A stretch of 64,000 nt of DNA from Pseudomonas sp. MYb327 (lineage in GTDB: Bacteria; Pseudomonadota; Gammaproteobacteria; Pseudomonadales; Pseudomonadaceae), in contig NZ_CP159258.1 of NCBI RefSeq assembly GCF_040438925.1, positions 186,001 to 250,000 of the forward strand. Direction: 5' to 3'. The position numbers and the translations under genes are program-made. How positions within the stretch are numbered: the stretch's first letter is position 1; each line of letters starts with the position of its first letter. Of this stretch, positions 10,401 through 17,277 are shown in pieces. Under the pieces are notes generated by a model. The model had not been told where the DNA came from, made no database searches, and worked only from the letters and a program-made list of their open reading frames with translations.

Positions 10401-10481
10401 TTGGAAGCCCAGCAGTACGATCAACAGGCTGACCACGGTGGCAAGCACCGGGCGGCGGATGAACGGATCAGTAAAAGCCAT
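7437..10481 (-). CDS. RND multidrug efflux permease (HAE1 family)
   Basis: A 1014-residue inner-membrane proton-driven drug exporter. It starts MAFTDPFIRRPVLATVVSLLIVL, as in the AcrB/MexB family, has 12 predicted membrane segments in two halves, and carries the proton-relay Asp pair in GLVVDDAIVVVENIHRH (about residue 405). The large periplasmic loops are intact and the length is near normal. The adaptor gene lies 13 bases upstream. No outer-membrane channel gene is adjacent, so the pump may borrow a shared channel such as OprM. The final codons overlap the REP copy downstream. Substrates cannot be predicted. Confidence 0.93.
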   Translation of the reverse strand: MAFTDPFIRRPVLATVVSLLIVLLGFQAWSKLPLRQYPQMENALITVTTAYPGANAETIQGYITQPMQQSLASAEGIDYMTSVSRQNFSVISIYARIGANSDRLFTELLAKANEVKNQLPQDAEDPVLSKEAADASALMYISFFSKELNNPQITDYLSRVIQPKLATLPGMAEAEILGNQVFAMRLWLDPVKLAGFGLSASDVTDAVRKYNFLSAAGEVKGEYVVTSINANTELKSAEAFAAIPLKVEGDSRVLLSDVARVEMGAENYDTISSFGGTPSVYIGIKATPGANPLDVIKEVRKIMPDLEAQLPPNLKAEIAYDATLFIQASIDEVVKTLFEAVLIVIVVVFLFLGSLRSVVIPVVTIPLSMIGVMFFMQMMGYSLNLLTLLAMVLAIGLVVDDAIVVVENIHRHIEEGKSPLDAAIEGAREIAMPVVSMTITLAAVYAPIGFLTGLTGALFKEFALTLAGAVVISGIVALTLSPMMCAFLLRLDENPSGLAHRLDLIFESLKRRYQRMLHGTLNTRPVVLVFAAIVLCLIPVLLNFTKSELAPDEDQGIIFMIANAPQPTNLDYLSTYTDEFITIFKEFPEYYSSFQINGFNGVQSGVGGFLLKPWNERSRTQMQLLPEVQAKLASIPGLQIFGFNLPSLPGTGEGLPFQFVINTANDYELLLQVVDRVKKRVMESGKFAFADVDLAFDKPEVVVDIDRAKAAQMGVSMQDLGGTLATLLGEAEINRFTIEGRSYKVIAQVERPFRDNPDWLNNYYVKNSKGELLALSTLITVTDRARPRQLNQFQQLNSAILSGVPLVSMGEAIDAVRQIAREEAPAGFAFDYAGASRQYVQEGSALWVTFALALAIIFLVLAAQFESFRDPLVILVTVPLSICGALIPLFLGWSSMNIYTQVGLVTLIGLISKHGILIVEFANQLRKDKGLTAREAVEEAAAIRLRPVLMTTAAMVFGMVPLIIATGAGAVSRFDIGTVIATGMSIGTLFTLFVLPCVYTLLAKPEKPVHANAL

Positions 10482-10494
10482 GGGGGTTCCTTGA

Positions 10495-11643
10495 TCAGTC
10501 AGCGCGAGGCTGACTGTTCTTCTCGGCTAGGGTCTTGTCGTCGCTGATGGCGATGTGCGCGCCGTTGTCCAGTTTGATCTGGCCGGCAGTCACCACTTTT
10601 TCGCCGTTCTTCACGCCTTTGGTGATCATCACCAACCCGTCGCGACGTTCGCCAGTCTCAATGAAACGCCGTTCGGCAATCAGGATCGGTTGGCCCTTGT
10701 CGTCTTTTTCGATGCTGCCGTCTTCGGCTTTTTTCTCTGCGACGACATACAGCGAGTTGCCGTACAGCGTGTAGGTAATCGCGCTTTCCGGCACGACGAT
10801 GCGCGGCTGCGGGTCGGGCAGCATGACCTGTAAGCTGGCGAACATGCCTGGCAGCAGCTTTCCATCGGGGTTGGCCAGCGTGGCGCGCACCTGCATATTG
10901 CGCGTGCTGTTCTCGAGCTTGGGGTTGATCGCGCTGATTTTGCCGGGGAAGGTTTGCGTCGGATAAGCCGCGACGATGATTTCAACCGGCTGGCCGAGGG
11001 CGATTTTCGGCACCGACTGCTCCGGCACGAAAAAGTCGACGTATAGACTGCTAAGGTCTTGCAGGGTGGCAATCATGGTGCCGCTGGCCAGATAGTCGCC
11101 AATGTCCACCTGACGAATGCCGATGGTCCCGCTGAAGGGGGCGACGATGCTTTTTTTGCCGAGCGCAGCCTTGAGTTGATTGACCGTGGCTTTGCTCTTT
11201 TTCAGCACCGCCGACAGTCGGTCGAACTCACCTTTGGAAATGGCCTGGCTACCGACCAGTTGACTGCCGCGACCGTAATCGAGCTGGGCCAGCCCAAGGT
11301 CGGCCTGAGCGGTTTCAAGCAGGGCAGTTTCCACGGCGCTGTCGAGGCGCAGGAGGGGCTGACCGGCCTTGACCTTCTGCCCCGACTCGAACTGCAAATC
11401 GATGACGGTGCCGTCTGTTTCGAGGCTCAGGTCCACGCCTTGCAGCGCCGTTAGCGTGCCGACAGTAGGCAGTCGCGCCTGCCAGGGCCGTTCGATGGCG
11501 GTGGCCACGGCGACACTGATCGGTGGTTTGGGCGCGGTGAAACCTTGAATCATCGTGTAGATGGAGAAGGCTTTGTAACCGGCCAGGACCAGCACGATCA
11601 ACAGAACAACACCCAACATGATCAGCATGCGGCGACGCAGCAT
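10495..11643 (-). CDS. RND efflux periplasmic adaptor (membrane fusion protein)
   Basis: A 382-residue adaptor of the MexA/AcrA type joining the pump to an outer-membrane channel. An N-terminal membrane anchor (MLIMLGVVLLIVLVLAGYKAF) is followed by the lipoyl half-motifs (LQFESGQKVKAGQPLLRLD and IVAPFSGTIGIRQVDIGDYL) flanking a short coiled-coil hairpin, then a beta-barrel (FVPEQSVPKIALGQPVEI) and a membrane-proximal domain. It lacks a lipobox, so it is anchored by the N-terminal helix. It is the first gene of a two-gene operon with the pump. Confidence 0.92.
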   Translation of the reverse strand: MLRRRMLIMLGVVLLIVLVLAGYKAFSIYTMIQGFTAPKPPISVAVATAIERPWQARLPTVGTLTALQGVDLSLETDGTVIDLQFESGQKVKAGQPLLRLDSAVETALLETAQADLGLAQLDYGRGSQLVGSQAISKGEFDRLSAVLKKSKATVNQLKAALGKKSIVAPFSGTIGIRQVDIGDYLASGTMIATLQDLSSLYVDFFVPEQSVPKIALGQPVEIIVAAYPTQTFPGKISAINPKLENSTRNMQVRATLANPDGKLLPGMFASLQVMLPDPQPRIVVPESAITYTLYGNSLYVVAEKKAEDGSIEKDDKGQPILIAERRFIETGERRDGLVMITKGVKNGEKVVTAGQIKLDNGAHIAISDDKTLAEKNSQPRAD

Positions 11644-11742
11644 ATTTCCAGTTCCTTGGAGAAAATCAGGTGAGACAGGCGGGAACCTTACCCCGACTCC
11701 GAGGGTGATTCCAATGGATGTTTTTTTGCAGCTTCCCCAATT

Positions 11743-11826
11743 TGTAGGAGCCGGCTTGCCGGCGATGGGGCCATTAAATATGGCGGGGGTTTTGAGATGG
11801 ACATCGCTGGCAAGCCAGCTCCTACA
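11743..11826. repeat. BIME: two inverted REP copies
   Basis: REP at 11743-11766 (GTAGGAGCCGGCTTGCCGGC core) and its inverse at 11803-11826 lie in the gap between the end of the DUF1513 gene and the RND adaptor start. Confidence 0.85.
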
Positions 11827-11857
11827 GAGAATCGCATTTACCGTAGGAGCCGTTGCG

Positions 11858-12958
11858 TTACGCCATCAGATGCAGATGGTTGTCCCAGAGCCCCGCCGGA
11901 AGGTCCAGCGGTTTTGCAACCAGATCGGTCTGGCGGCAATCGTAGTAGCGGCAGCGACCCTGGCCCGAGGTCACGACAAACCCGTCGGCCACCGCACCGA
12001 CTCCGGCGCAATCGGGAAGTGGCGCGTCCAGTCGCACTTCGCCACTGTCCAGGTCCCAGATGAAAAAGCGGTTGCCCCGTGGCGCGGTCAACGCGACCAG
12101 CCGCAAGTCACTGTGCACCGCGACGCTCGCGGTGTAATGCCCCATGGCTTGCAATTGATGCTCAGGCACCGGAAACGCCACGAACGGTTGGCCCGGACGC
12201 TTGATCGCCAAGAGTTCCGAGTGCTCGTGCGCCGCGCCCATGAATTGCTGGCCGGCGACGATGGTGCCGTCGCTGGCAATCCCCAGGTGGCGCACGCTGT
12301 TCATCTGCTGTGCGAGGGTTTCCTTGCTCAGCAATGTGCCGTCGCGTTGCATCAGGACCAGGCTCGGCTCCATGGCGTTCAGGTTCATCTCGACCCGGCT
12401 TTCAGCTTCGGTACGAATCCCGCCGTTGGCCACCACCAGAGTTTCGCCATCGGGCATCCACGACACCTGATGCGGGCCGATGCCGTGAGTGGAAATCTCG
12501 CCGCTATGGACCAAGCGTTCACCTTCGAACTTGTACACGCCGAGCAGCCCGCGACCCGGATCGGTCGTGTCGTTTTCGGTGGCGTACAACCAGTCGCCGC
12601 TGTGGTGTATCACGGCGTGACCGTAGAAATGCCGATTTGGTTGCGACGCAACGGTTTGCAGCAACGTGCCGTTACGCAGGTCGATCAAGTAGCTCTCGGT
12701 GCCCGGGCGCCGGGCGACAAACAGCGCGATCGGCAGCGCCGGGTGATTGATGATGTCGTGGCAACGCTGGCCGACCTCGGTGGCGAACACCTGGGTGCCA
12801 TCCAGCCGATAACCGACGGCGTAGTGCCTGCCATCGGTATCATCCCGCGCCGAAAGCAGCAGCGGGCTTTTGTCCTTTTGCTTGAACAGCGTCCAGCCGC
12901 CCAGTGTCACTGCTCCCAGCAGCAAGCTACCTAAAGTCAGAGCCTGACGTCGCAGCAT
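11858..12958 (-). CDS. DUF1513 beta-propeller-like exported protein
   Basis: A 366-residue protein whose N-terminus MLRRQALTLGSLLLGAVTLGGW looks like an export signal, possibly Tat (arginine pair before a hydrophobic stretch). The rest consists of repeated beta-strand segments, such as RLDGTQVFATEVGQRCHD, GDWLYATENDTTDPGRGLLGVY and GNRFFIWDLDSGEV, as in seven-bladed propellers. It is the last gene of the imelysin/di-haem operon, where DUF1513 proteins usually occur. The start at 12958 has GAGGACGAG before it; an alternative ATG at 12973 overlaps the stop of the preceding gene. Role unknown, probably linked to iron uptake. Confidence 0.8.
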   Translation of the reverse strand: MLRRQALTLGSLLLGAVTLGGWTLFKQKDKSPLLLSARDDTDGRHYAVGYRLDGTQVFATEVGQRCHDIINHPALPIALFVARRPGTESYLIDLRNGTLLQTVASQPNRHFYGHAVIHHSGDWLYATENDTTDPGRGLLGVYKFEGERLVHSGEISTHGIGPHQVSWMPDGETLVVANGGIRTEAESRVEMNLNAMEPSLVLMQRDGTLLSKETLAQQMNSVRHLGIASDGTIVAGQQFMGAAHEHSELLAIKRPGQPFVAFPVPEHQLQAMGHYTASVAVHSDLRLVALTAPRGNRFFIWDLDSGEVRLDAPLPDCAGVGAVADGFVVTSGQGRCRYYDCRQTDLVAKPLDLPAGLWDNHLHLMA

Positions 12959-12972
12959 GGCACTCGTCCTCA

Positions 12973-14037
12973 TTAGTCACCGTCGTTGGCGTTGAAGCCC
13001 AGTTGAATGCCCAACGCCTTGGCCAGCTCGCCTTCGTGCAGGCGATGGACGACGTTGAGACTGTCGTAGAGATCATTGAGTTGCTGGCGACCGGCATCGT
13101 CGCTGAGCATTTCAGTCAACGAACGCTGGTTGCTGGCGAACAGTTTCAAGGACGCGGCATAGGCGGCGTCGATCTTGTCGGCCAGTGGTTTCTGCTCGCT
13201 CGGCAGCAGGCCACGAATGCCTTTGTTGTCGACCCCTTCCCACACCGTTTTGGCGGCGGCGAGGCTGGCTTCGAGACCGGTCAAAGACGACTGGCTACGC
13301 CATGCATCGGCCTGGAACGGTTGCGGCACGCCCTTGCTCTGGCGGCCCATTGGCGTGCCGAGTTTTTTCTTCAGGCTGTCGAGGGCGGTGACTTGCACGC
13401 GCAGCACATCGGCGATGGCTTCGTGGGAGTCGGCGTAGCGCTGGTTCGGGAATTTGCTCATCTGCGCGAGCATGCCATCGGTGTTGTTCCAGCTTTTCAG
13501 AATCTCTTCGGCCAGTTGTTTCTGACGCTCGCCGATGGCGATCAGCAGCGGGCAGTATTTGGCTTTCTGTTCAGCGTTGGCCACATCAGGCTTGCTGTCG
13601 AAAAGGATGTATTCGTAGGCCGACAGGCCTTGCACCACGACGCTGGACTTGGCCAGGGCAGCGGCATCGATCTGCGGCTGTGCGGTGACCAGTTGCTCGA
13701 CCTGACGGCCGACCAGGTTTTTCTTGTCCGGCCAGAATTGCACCTGCCAGGCACGGTTGCCCTCGGCCAGCGGGCCGATCAGCAGCGGTTGCAGCTCGGC
13801 CCAGGCTTTTTGCGCGTGCAGGAAATCGGCGCGGGCGGTTTCGAGGTTTTCCTTGCCTTCGCAGTAGGCGAGGGCGCTGACGGCCAACTGGCGGTCGGCT
13901 TCAACCCAGCGGGTGTAGGTCGGCAGAATCACCGACTTGGCGATCGCCGCCGAAGTGACAGCTTGCGGGTCCTGTGGCGAACAGGCGCCCAAGGCTAGCG
14001 CGGCAAGGCTGGTGAACAACAATTTGGGACGGAACAT
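12973..14037 (-). CDS. Second imelysin-family (M75) lipoprotein
   Basis: A 354-residue helical periplasmic lipoprotein: MFRPKLLFTSLAALALGAC gives a lipobox with Cys19. The body matches the imelysin/EfeO-like family in its N-terminal helices (QAVTSAAIAKSVILPTYTRWVEADRQL) and FLHAQKAWAELQPLLIGP. The HxxE motif of this family (GxHxxE) is not seen; the equivalent position reads LSAYEYILFD, keeping the Glu but not the His. GGGAG precedes the start. It lies between the di-haem gene and the DUF1513 gene. Confidence 0.82.
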   Translation of the reverse strand: MFRPKLLFTSLAALALGACSPQDPQAVTSAAIAKSVILPTYTRWVEADRQLAVSALAYCEGKENLETARADFLHAQKAWAELQPLLIGPLAEGNRAWQVQFWPDKKNLVGRQVEQLVTAQPQIDAAALAKSSVVVQGLSAYEYILFDSKPDVANAEQKAKYCPLLIAIGERQKQLAEEILKSWNNTDGMLAQMSKFPNQRYADSHEAIADVLRVQVTALDSLKKKLGTPMGRQSKGVPQPFQADAWRSQSSLTGLEASLAAAKTVWEGVDNKGIRGLLPSEQKPLADKIDAAYAASLKLFASNQRSLTEMLSDDAGRQQLNDLYDSLNVVHRLHEGELAKALGIQLGFNANDGD

Positions 14038-14064
14038 GTCGGGCTCCCGCTGGAAGAGTGCGTA

Positions 14065-15492
14065 TTAAAGGGAATTCAAAAACGCCAGCAACGCAGCGCG
14101 CTGCTCGGCATTGAAAGACAAAACCTGTTGCTGCGCCGCTTTCGCCTCGCCGCCATGCCAGAGCACGGCTTCGAGCAAGTTGCGGGCGCGGCCGTCATGC
14201 AAGAACTGGGTGTGGCCACTGACCGCTTCCGTCAGGCCGATGCCCCACAACGGCGGCGTGCGCCAGTCGCGGCCGCTGGCCTGGAATTCAGTGCGGTTGT
14301 CGGCCAGACCGTCGCCCATGTCATGCAGCAGCAAATCGCTGTAAGGGCGAATCACTTGATTGGCCAGTTCAGGTTCGGCGGCGTTGGCGGCGGTGGTGTA
14401 TTTCGGTGTGTGACAGGACTGGCAGCCGGCCTGGTAAAACAGGTTTTTGCCGGCCAGCACTTCAGGTGCGCTGACATCGCGGCGCGCCGGTACGGCGAGG
14501 TTGCGGCTGTAGAAAAGCACCAGGCGCAGGATGTTATCGCTGACTTCCGGCTCGCCATCGGGGCTGTTGCCGTTCGGAGCGGTTTTGCAGGCGGTTTGCG
14601 TGTCGGTACAGTCATCAACGGTTCTCAGGCTGGTCGTGAGGCCCATATCACCGGAAAATGCGTGCACATTTTGTTGATTGAGGTTTGGTTGCCCGGCCTT
14701 CCAGCCAAATCGCCCGAGGACGGTTTTCTGCTGGGCGTCGTCCCAGACCCGGTTCGGGCGTCCGGCGATGCCGTTGTTTTCTTTCGCCTGAGCATCGGCG
14801 TTGGCCAGGATCGCTGCTTCGGGGATGGCTTCAAGCAAGCCGAGGCCGATCATCGGCGGTGCAACCCGCGCGGAGAAACGGGTGTCGGGGTGCATCGGGC
14901 CGTAGCCCAGCTGGGTGATGTTCAGGTTCGGCTTGCGCAACTCGACTTCGGTGCCGTCCTTGAAGCGAACCGCCACCGGCGTGTAATCGACGCGCACTTT
15001 GCCTTCCGGGACCACGCCGGGGACGGCCATGTCCTGGAACTGCCCGCCGTAGACCGGCTCCGGCACCACACCCAGTTGCTCGATGACCTTGGCGTAGGCC
15101 GGGGCATCGGGGATCGACAGACGCACCAGCATCGACACGGCGTTCACCGCATCTGGCGTGGGCGGATGACCGCGGCCGTCCTTGATGTGGCAGTTCTGGC
15201 AGGCGTTGGTGTTGAACAGCGGACCCAGGCCGTCACGAGCGGTGGTGGTCGACGGGGCGATCACCCAGGGATTGCGGAAAAAACTGTTGCCGACGCTGAA
15301 GTCCACGCGCCGCGACGGCGGCAGGTTGGCGGAGGGCAGGGAAAACGCGTTCTGATCGGTCTTGCGCACGGTCGCATTTCCCCCGGAGCGGGCTTCACCG
15401 GGTTCGGCCTTGGTAAAACGCGGGGCGTCATCGCAGGCACTCAGGCCCAGGGCCAGAAACAGTGCGGATAAGCGAAGAGGCAGCGGAGGCAT
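14065..15492 (-). CDS. Di-haem oxidoreductase-like lipoprotein (DUF1111)
   Basis: A 475-residue periplasmic lipoprotein with lipobox ALGLSAC and two c-type haem sites, NACQNCHIKDG (about residue 120) and QAGCQSCHTPKY (about residue 365). This is the pattern of the di-haem, cytochrome peroxidase-like DUF1111 family. The ATG at 15492 is preceded by AGGA; a longer frame to 15528 is less likely. It sits between the two imelysin genes, an arrangement conserved in Pseudomonas and associated with iron limitation. It may act as a redox partner in iron acquisition, which is inference. Confidence 0.88.
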   Translation of the reverse strand: MPPLPLRLSALFLALGLSACDDAPRFTKAEPGEARSGGNATVRKTDQNAFSLPSANLPPSRRVDFSVGNSFFRNPWVIAPSTTTARDGLGPLFNTNACQNCHIKDGRGHPPTPDAVNAVSMLVRLSIPDAPAYAKVIEQLGVVPEPVYGGQFQDMAVPGVVPEGKVRVDYTPVAVRFKDGTEVELRKPNLNITQLGYGPMHPDTRFSARVAPPMIGLGLLEAIPEAAILANADAQAKENNGIAGRPNRVWDDAQQKTVLGRFGWKAGQPNLNQQNVHAFSGDMGLTTSLRTVDDCTDTQTACKTAPNGNSPDGEPEVSDNILRLVLFYSRNLAVPARRDVSAPEVLAGKNLFYQAGCQSCHTPKYTTAANAAEPELANQVIRPYSDLLLHDMGDGLADNRTEFQASGRDWRTPPLWGIGLTEAVSGHTQFLHDGRARNLLEAVLWHGGEAKAAQQQVLSFNAEQRAALLAFLNSL

Positions 15493-15615
15493 CAGACATC
15501 CTGCAAGACGAGCAAAACAAGGGCGCAAAGTCTAACAGGGCAGCGGGTTTTGAATAAGAGGAATTATCGTTTGCTTGATCTGGGGGCAGGTTTCAAGTTG
15601 GGACCGTGTCGTGGC

Positions 15616-15685
15616 CATCGCGGGCAAGCCACGCTCCTACAGATCTCGCATCGAACCTGTAGGAGCGGGCTTGCCCGCGATGAGG
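15616..15685. repeat. BIME: two inverted REP copies
   Basis: An inverted copy (CATCGCGGGCAAGCCACGC...) at 15616-15642 faces a direct copy (TGTAGGAGCGGGCTTGCCCG) at 15658-15685, between the first and second genes of the imelysin operon. Confidence 0.88.
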
Positions 15686-15712
15686 CCATCAACATCACTG
15701 ACAAATCAGGCC

Positions 15713-15742
15713 AAAAAAAGGCGACCCGAGTCGCCTTTTTTT
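15713..15742 (-). terminator. Hairpin terminator after the first imelysin gene
   Basis: The stem AAAAAAAGGCGAC / GTCGCCTTTTTTT around a 4-base loop has T-tracts on both strands. It lies 17 bases beyond the stop of the first imelysin gene and before the di-haem gene, so it may reduce read-through into the rest of the operon. Confidence 0.85.
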
Positions 15743-15759
15743 CACTCAGCCAGCGTTGA

Positions 15760-17115
15760 TCAGAATTCGTGATCAGCGTTGTCCGGGTTCAGGTCGGCGA
15801 TGCCCAGTTTGCCAGCGGCAGCCTCGATCGAACCGGTCTGCTTGACCAGAGAAGCGATGGCGTCGCGGACGATCTGGTTGCCAGCGGCGTTACCGGCAGC
15901 GATCAGCTGGTCGTAGTGCTCACCCTTGTTGGCATGATCAACGATGACCTGCATCTTGGCTTCAGTTGCAGCCAGGTCGGCTTTCAGTGCGGTGTCGGCA
16001 GCCGGGTCAACTTTGGCCACCAGGGACGACAGGCTGGCGCCGGTCATTTTGGTGCCGTCGACGCGAGTGTATTCACCCAGGTAAACGTTACGAGCGCCTT
16101 TGGCATCGTAGAACTGCGAGTTGTGGGTGTTGTCGCTGAAGCAATCGTGTTCGTCTTCCGGGGAGTTGGCTTCCAGGGAAACCTTCATGCGCTCGCCCGC
16201 CAGTTCGCCCAGGGACAGGCTGCCCATGCCGAACAGCATTTTGCGCAGGCCACTTTCAGCCGGTTCGGCTTCCAGGGTGGCGCGGTAGTTGTCGGCCACG
16301 TTTGGCTTCCAGTTGCCGACCATTTCTTCCAGGTCGCTGACCAGCAATTGCGTCACGGATTTCAGGTAGGCACGGCGACGATCGTTGTGACCGCCGGTGG
16401 CGCCTTTGCCTTCCAGGTAGTCCGAAGGCGGACGGTTGCCAGCACCAGGGCCGGTGCCGTTCAGGTCCTGGCCCCAGAGCAGAAATTCGATGGCGTGGTA
16501 GCCAGTGGCGACGTTGGCCTCGGAACCGCCCAGCTCGTTCAGGCTGGCGAGTTTTTCCGGGGTGATGTCTTTCACATCGACCTTGTCTTCGCCGACCTGG
16601 ATCTGGGTGTTGGCGATGATGTTGGCGGTGGCACCAGGGTTACCCAGTGCGTGTTCGTAGGATTTGTCGACGTAGTCGATCAGGCCTTCGTCCAGTGGCC
16701 AGGCGTTCACCTGACCTTCCCAGTCGTCGATGATGGTGTTGCCGAAGCGGAACACTTCGCTCTGCAGGTAAGGAACGCGAGCGGCGATCCAGGCAGCCTT
16801 GGCAGCTTTCAGGGTGTCCGCGTTCGGCTTGGCGAGGAAAGCGTCGACGGCGGTTTGCAGGGTTTTCGCAGTGGATTCGGCATCGCTGTAGACAGCGAAT
16901 ACGATGTCGGCGTAGTGCGCGACAACGGCTTTGGCGGCGGCTTCGTCGACTTTGGAGGCAGCAGCAGGTGCAGCGGCTGGAGCAGCCGGGGCAGCTGCGG
17001 TGCTGGCAGCCGGCGCAGGAGCGGCAGCTTTGTCTTTGTCTTTGCCTTCACCGCAACCGGCGAGGGAAATTGCGATGGCCAACAGACTGGCGGTAGCCAG
17101 AGGCATACGAATCAT
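15760..17115 (-). CDS. icmP: Imelysin-family iron-regulated lipoprotein (IcmP-like)
   Basis: A 451-residue surface or periplasmic lipoprotein with lipobox ISLAGC (Cys21), an Ala/Pro-rich linker (about residues 30-58), and a large helical imelysin domain with the HxxE motif in GYHAIEFLLWGQDLNG. It corresponds to the P. aeruginosa insulin-cleaving metalloproteinase IcmP, encoded near bifA and sodB as here. Peptidase activity of the family is disputed; a role in iron uptake is more widely accepted. The ATG at 17115 was preferred to 17124 because AGG lies 9 bases before it. A 10-bp inverted repeat operator lies upstream. Confidence 0.87.
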   Translation of the reverse strand: MIRMPLATASLLAIAISLAGCGEGKDKDKAAAPAPAASTAAAPAAPAAAPAAASKVDEAAAKAVVAHYADIVFAVYSDAESTAKTLQTAVDAFLAKPNADTLKAAKAAWIAARVPYLQSEVFRFGNTIIDDWEGQVNAWPLDEGLIDYVDKSYEHALGNPGATANIIANTQIQVGEDKVDVKDITPEKLASLNELGGSEANVATGYHAIEFLLWGQDLNGTGPGAGNRPPSDYLEGKGATGGHNDRRRAYLKSVTQLLVSDLEEMVGNWKPNVADNYRATLEAEPAESGLRKMLFGMGSLSLGELAGERMKVSLEANSPEDEHDCFSDNTHNSQFYDAKGARNVYLGEYTRVDGTKMTGASLSSLVAKVDPAADTALKADLAATEAKMQVIVDHANKGEHYDQLIAAGNAAGNQIVRDAIASLVKQTGSIEAAAGKLGIADLNPDNADHEF

Positions 17116-17171
17116 GGCGAACATCCTGCTTCGAGAGGGGGTGGTATGACGCGCCCAGCGCGCAAAACTGC

Positions 17172-17200
17172 CACATAATGCAAATCTTTCGCATTATGTG
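17172..17200 (-). promoter_or_regulatory. Candidate Fur-type operator of the imelysin operon
   Basis: A perfect 10-bp inverted repeat, CACATAATGC (17172-17181) and GCATTATGTG (17191-17200), around a 9-base A/T-rich centre. The core TGCAAATCTTTCGCA partly matches the 15-bp Fur form TGATAATNATTATCA. It lies 56 bases before the icmP ATG. Regulation by Fur is inferred from partial similarity and the iron-linked genes. Confidence 0.5.
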
Positions 17201-17277
17201 TAAAGGGTTGTGCTTGGAAATATTTCTTATTCACGAAGCGGTTGCGTTGGATCAAAGAGCCAGACGCAGCCGATTCA

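Noticed and set aside
15736..15745. T-tract followed by CAC near 15740 as a ColR site
   Set aside because: It is the T-tail of a clear terminator hairpin.
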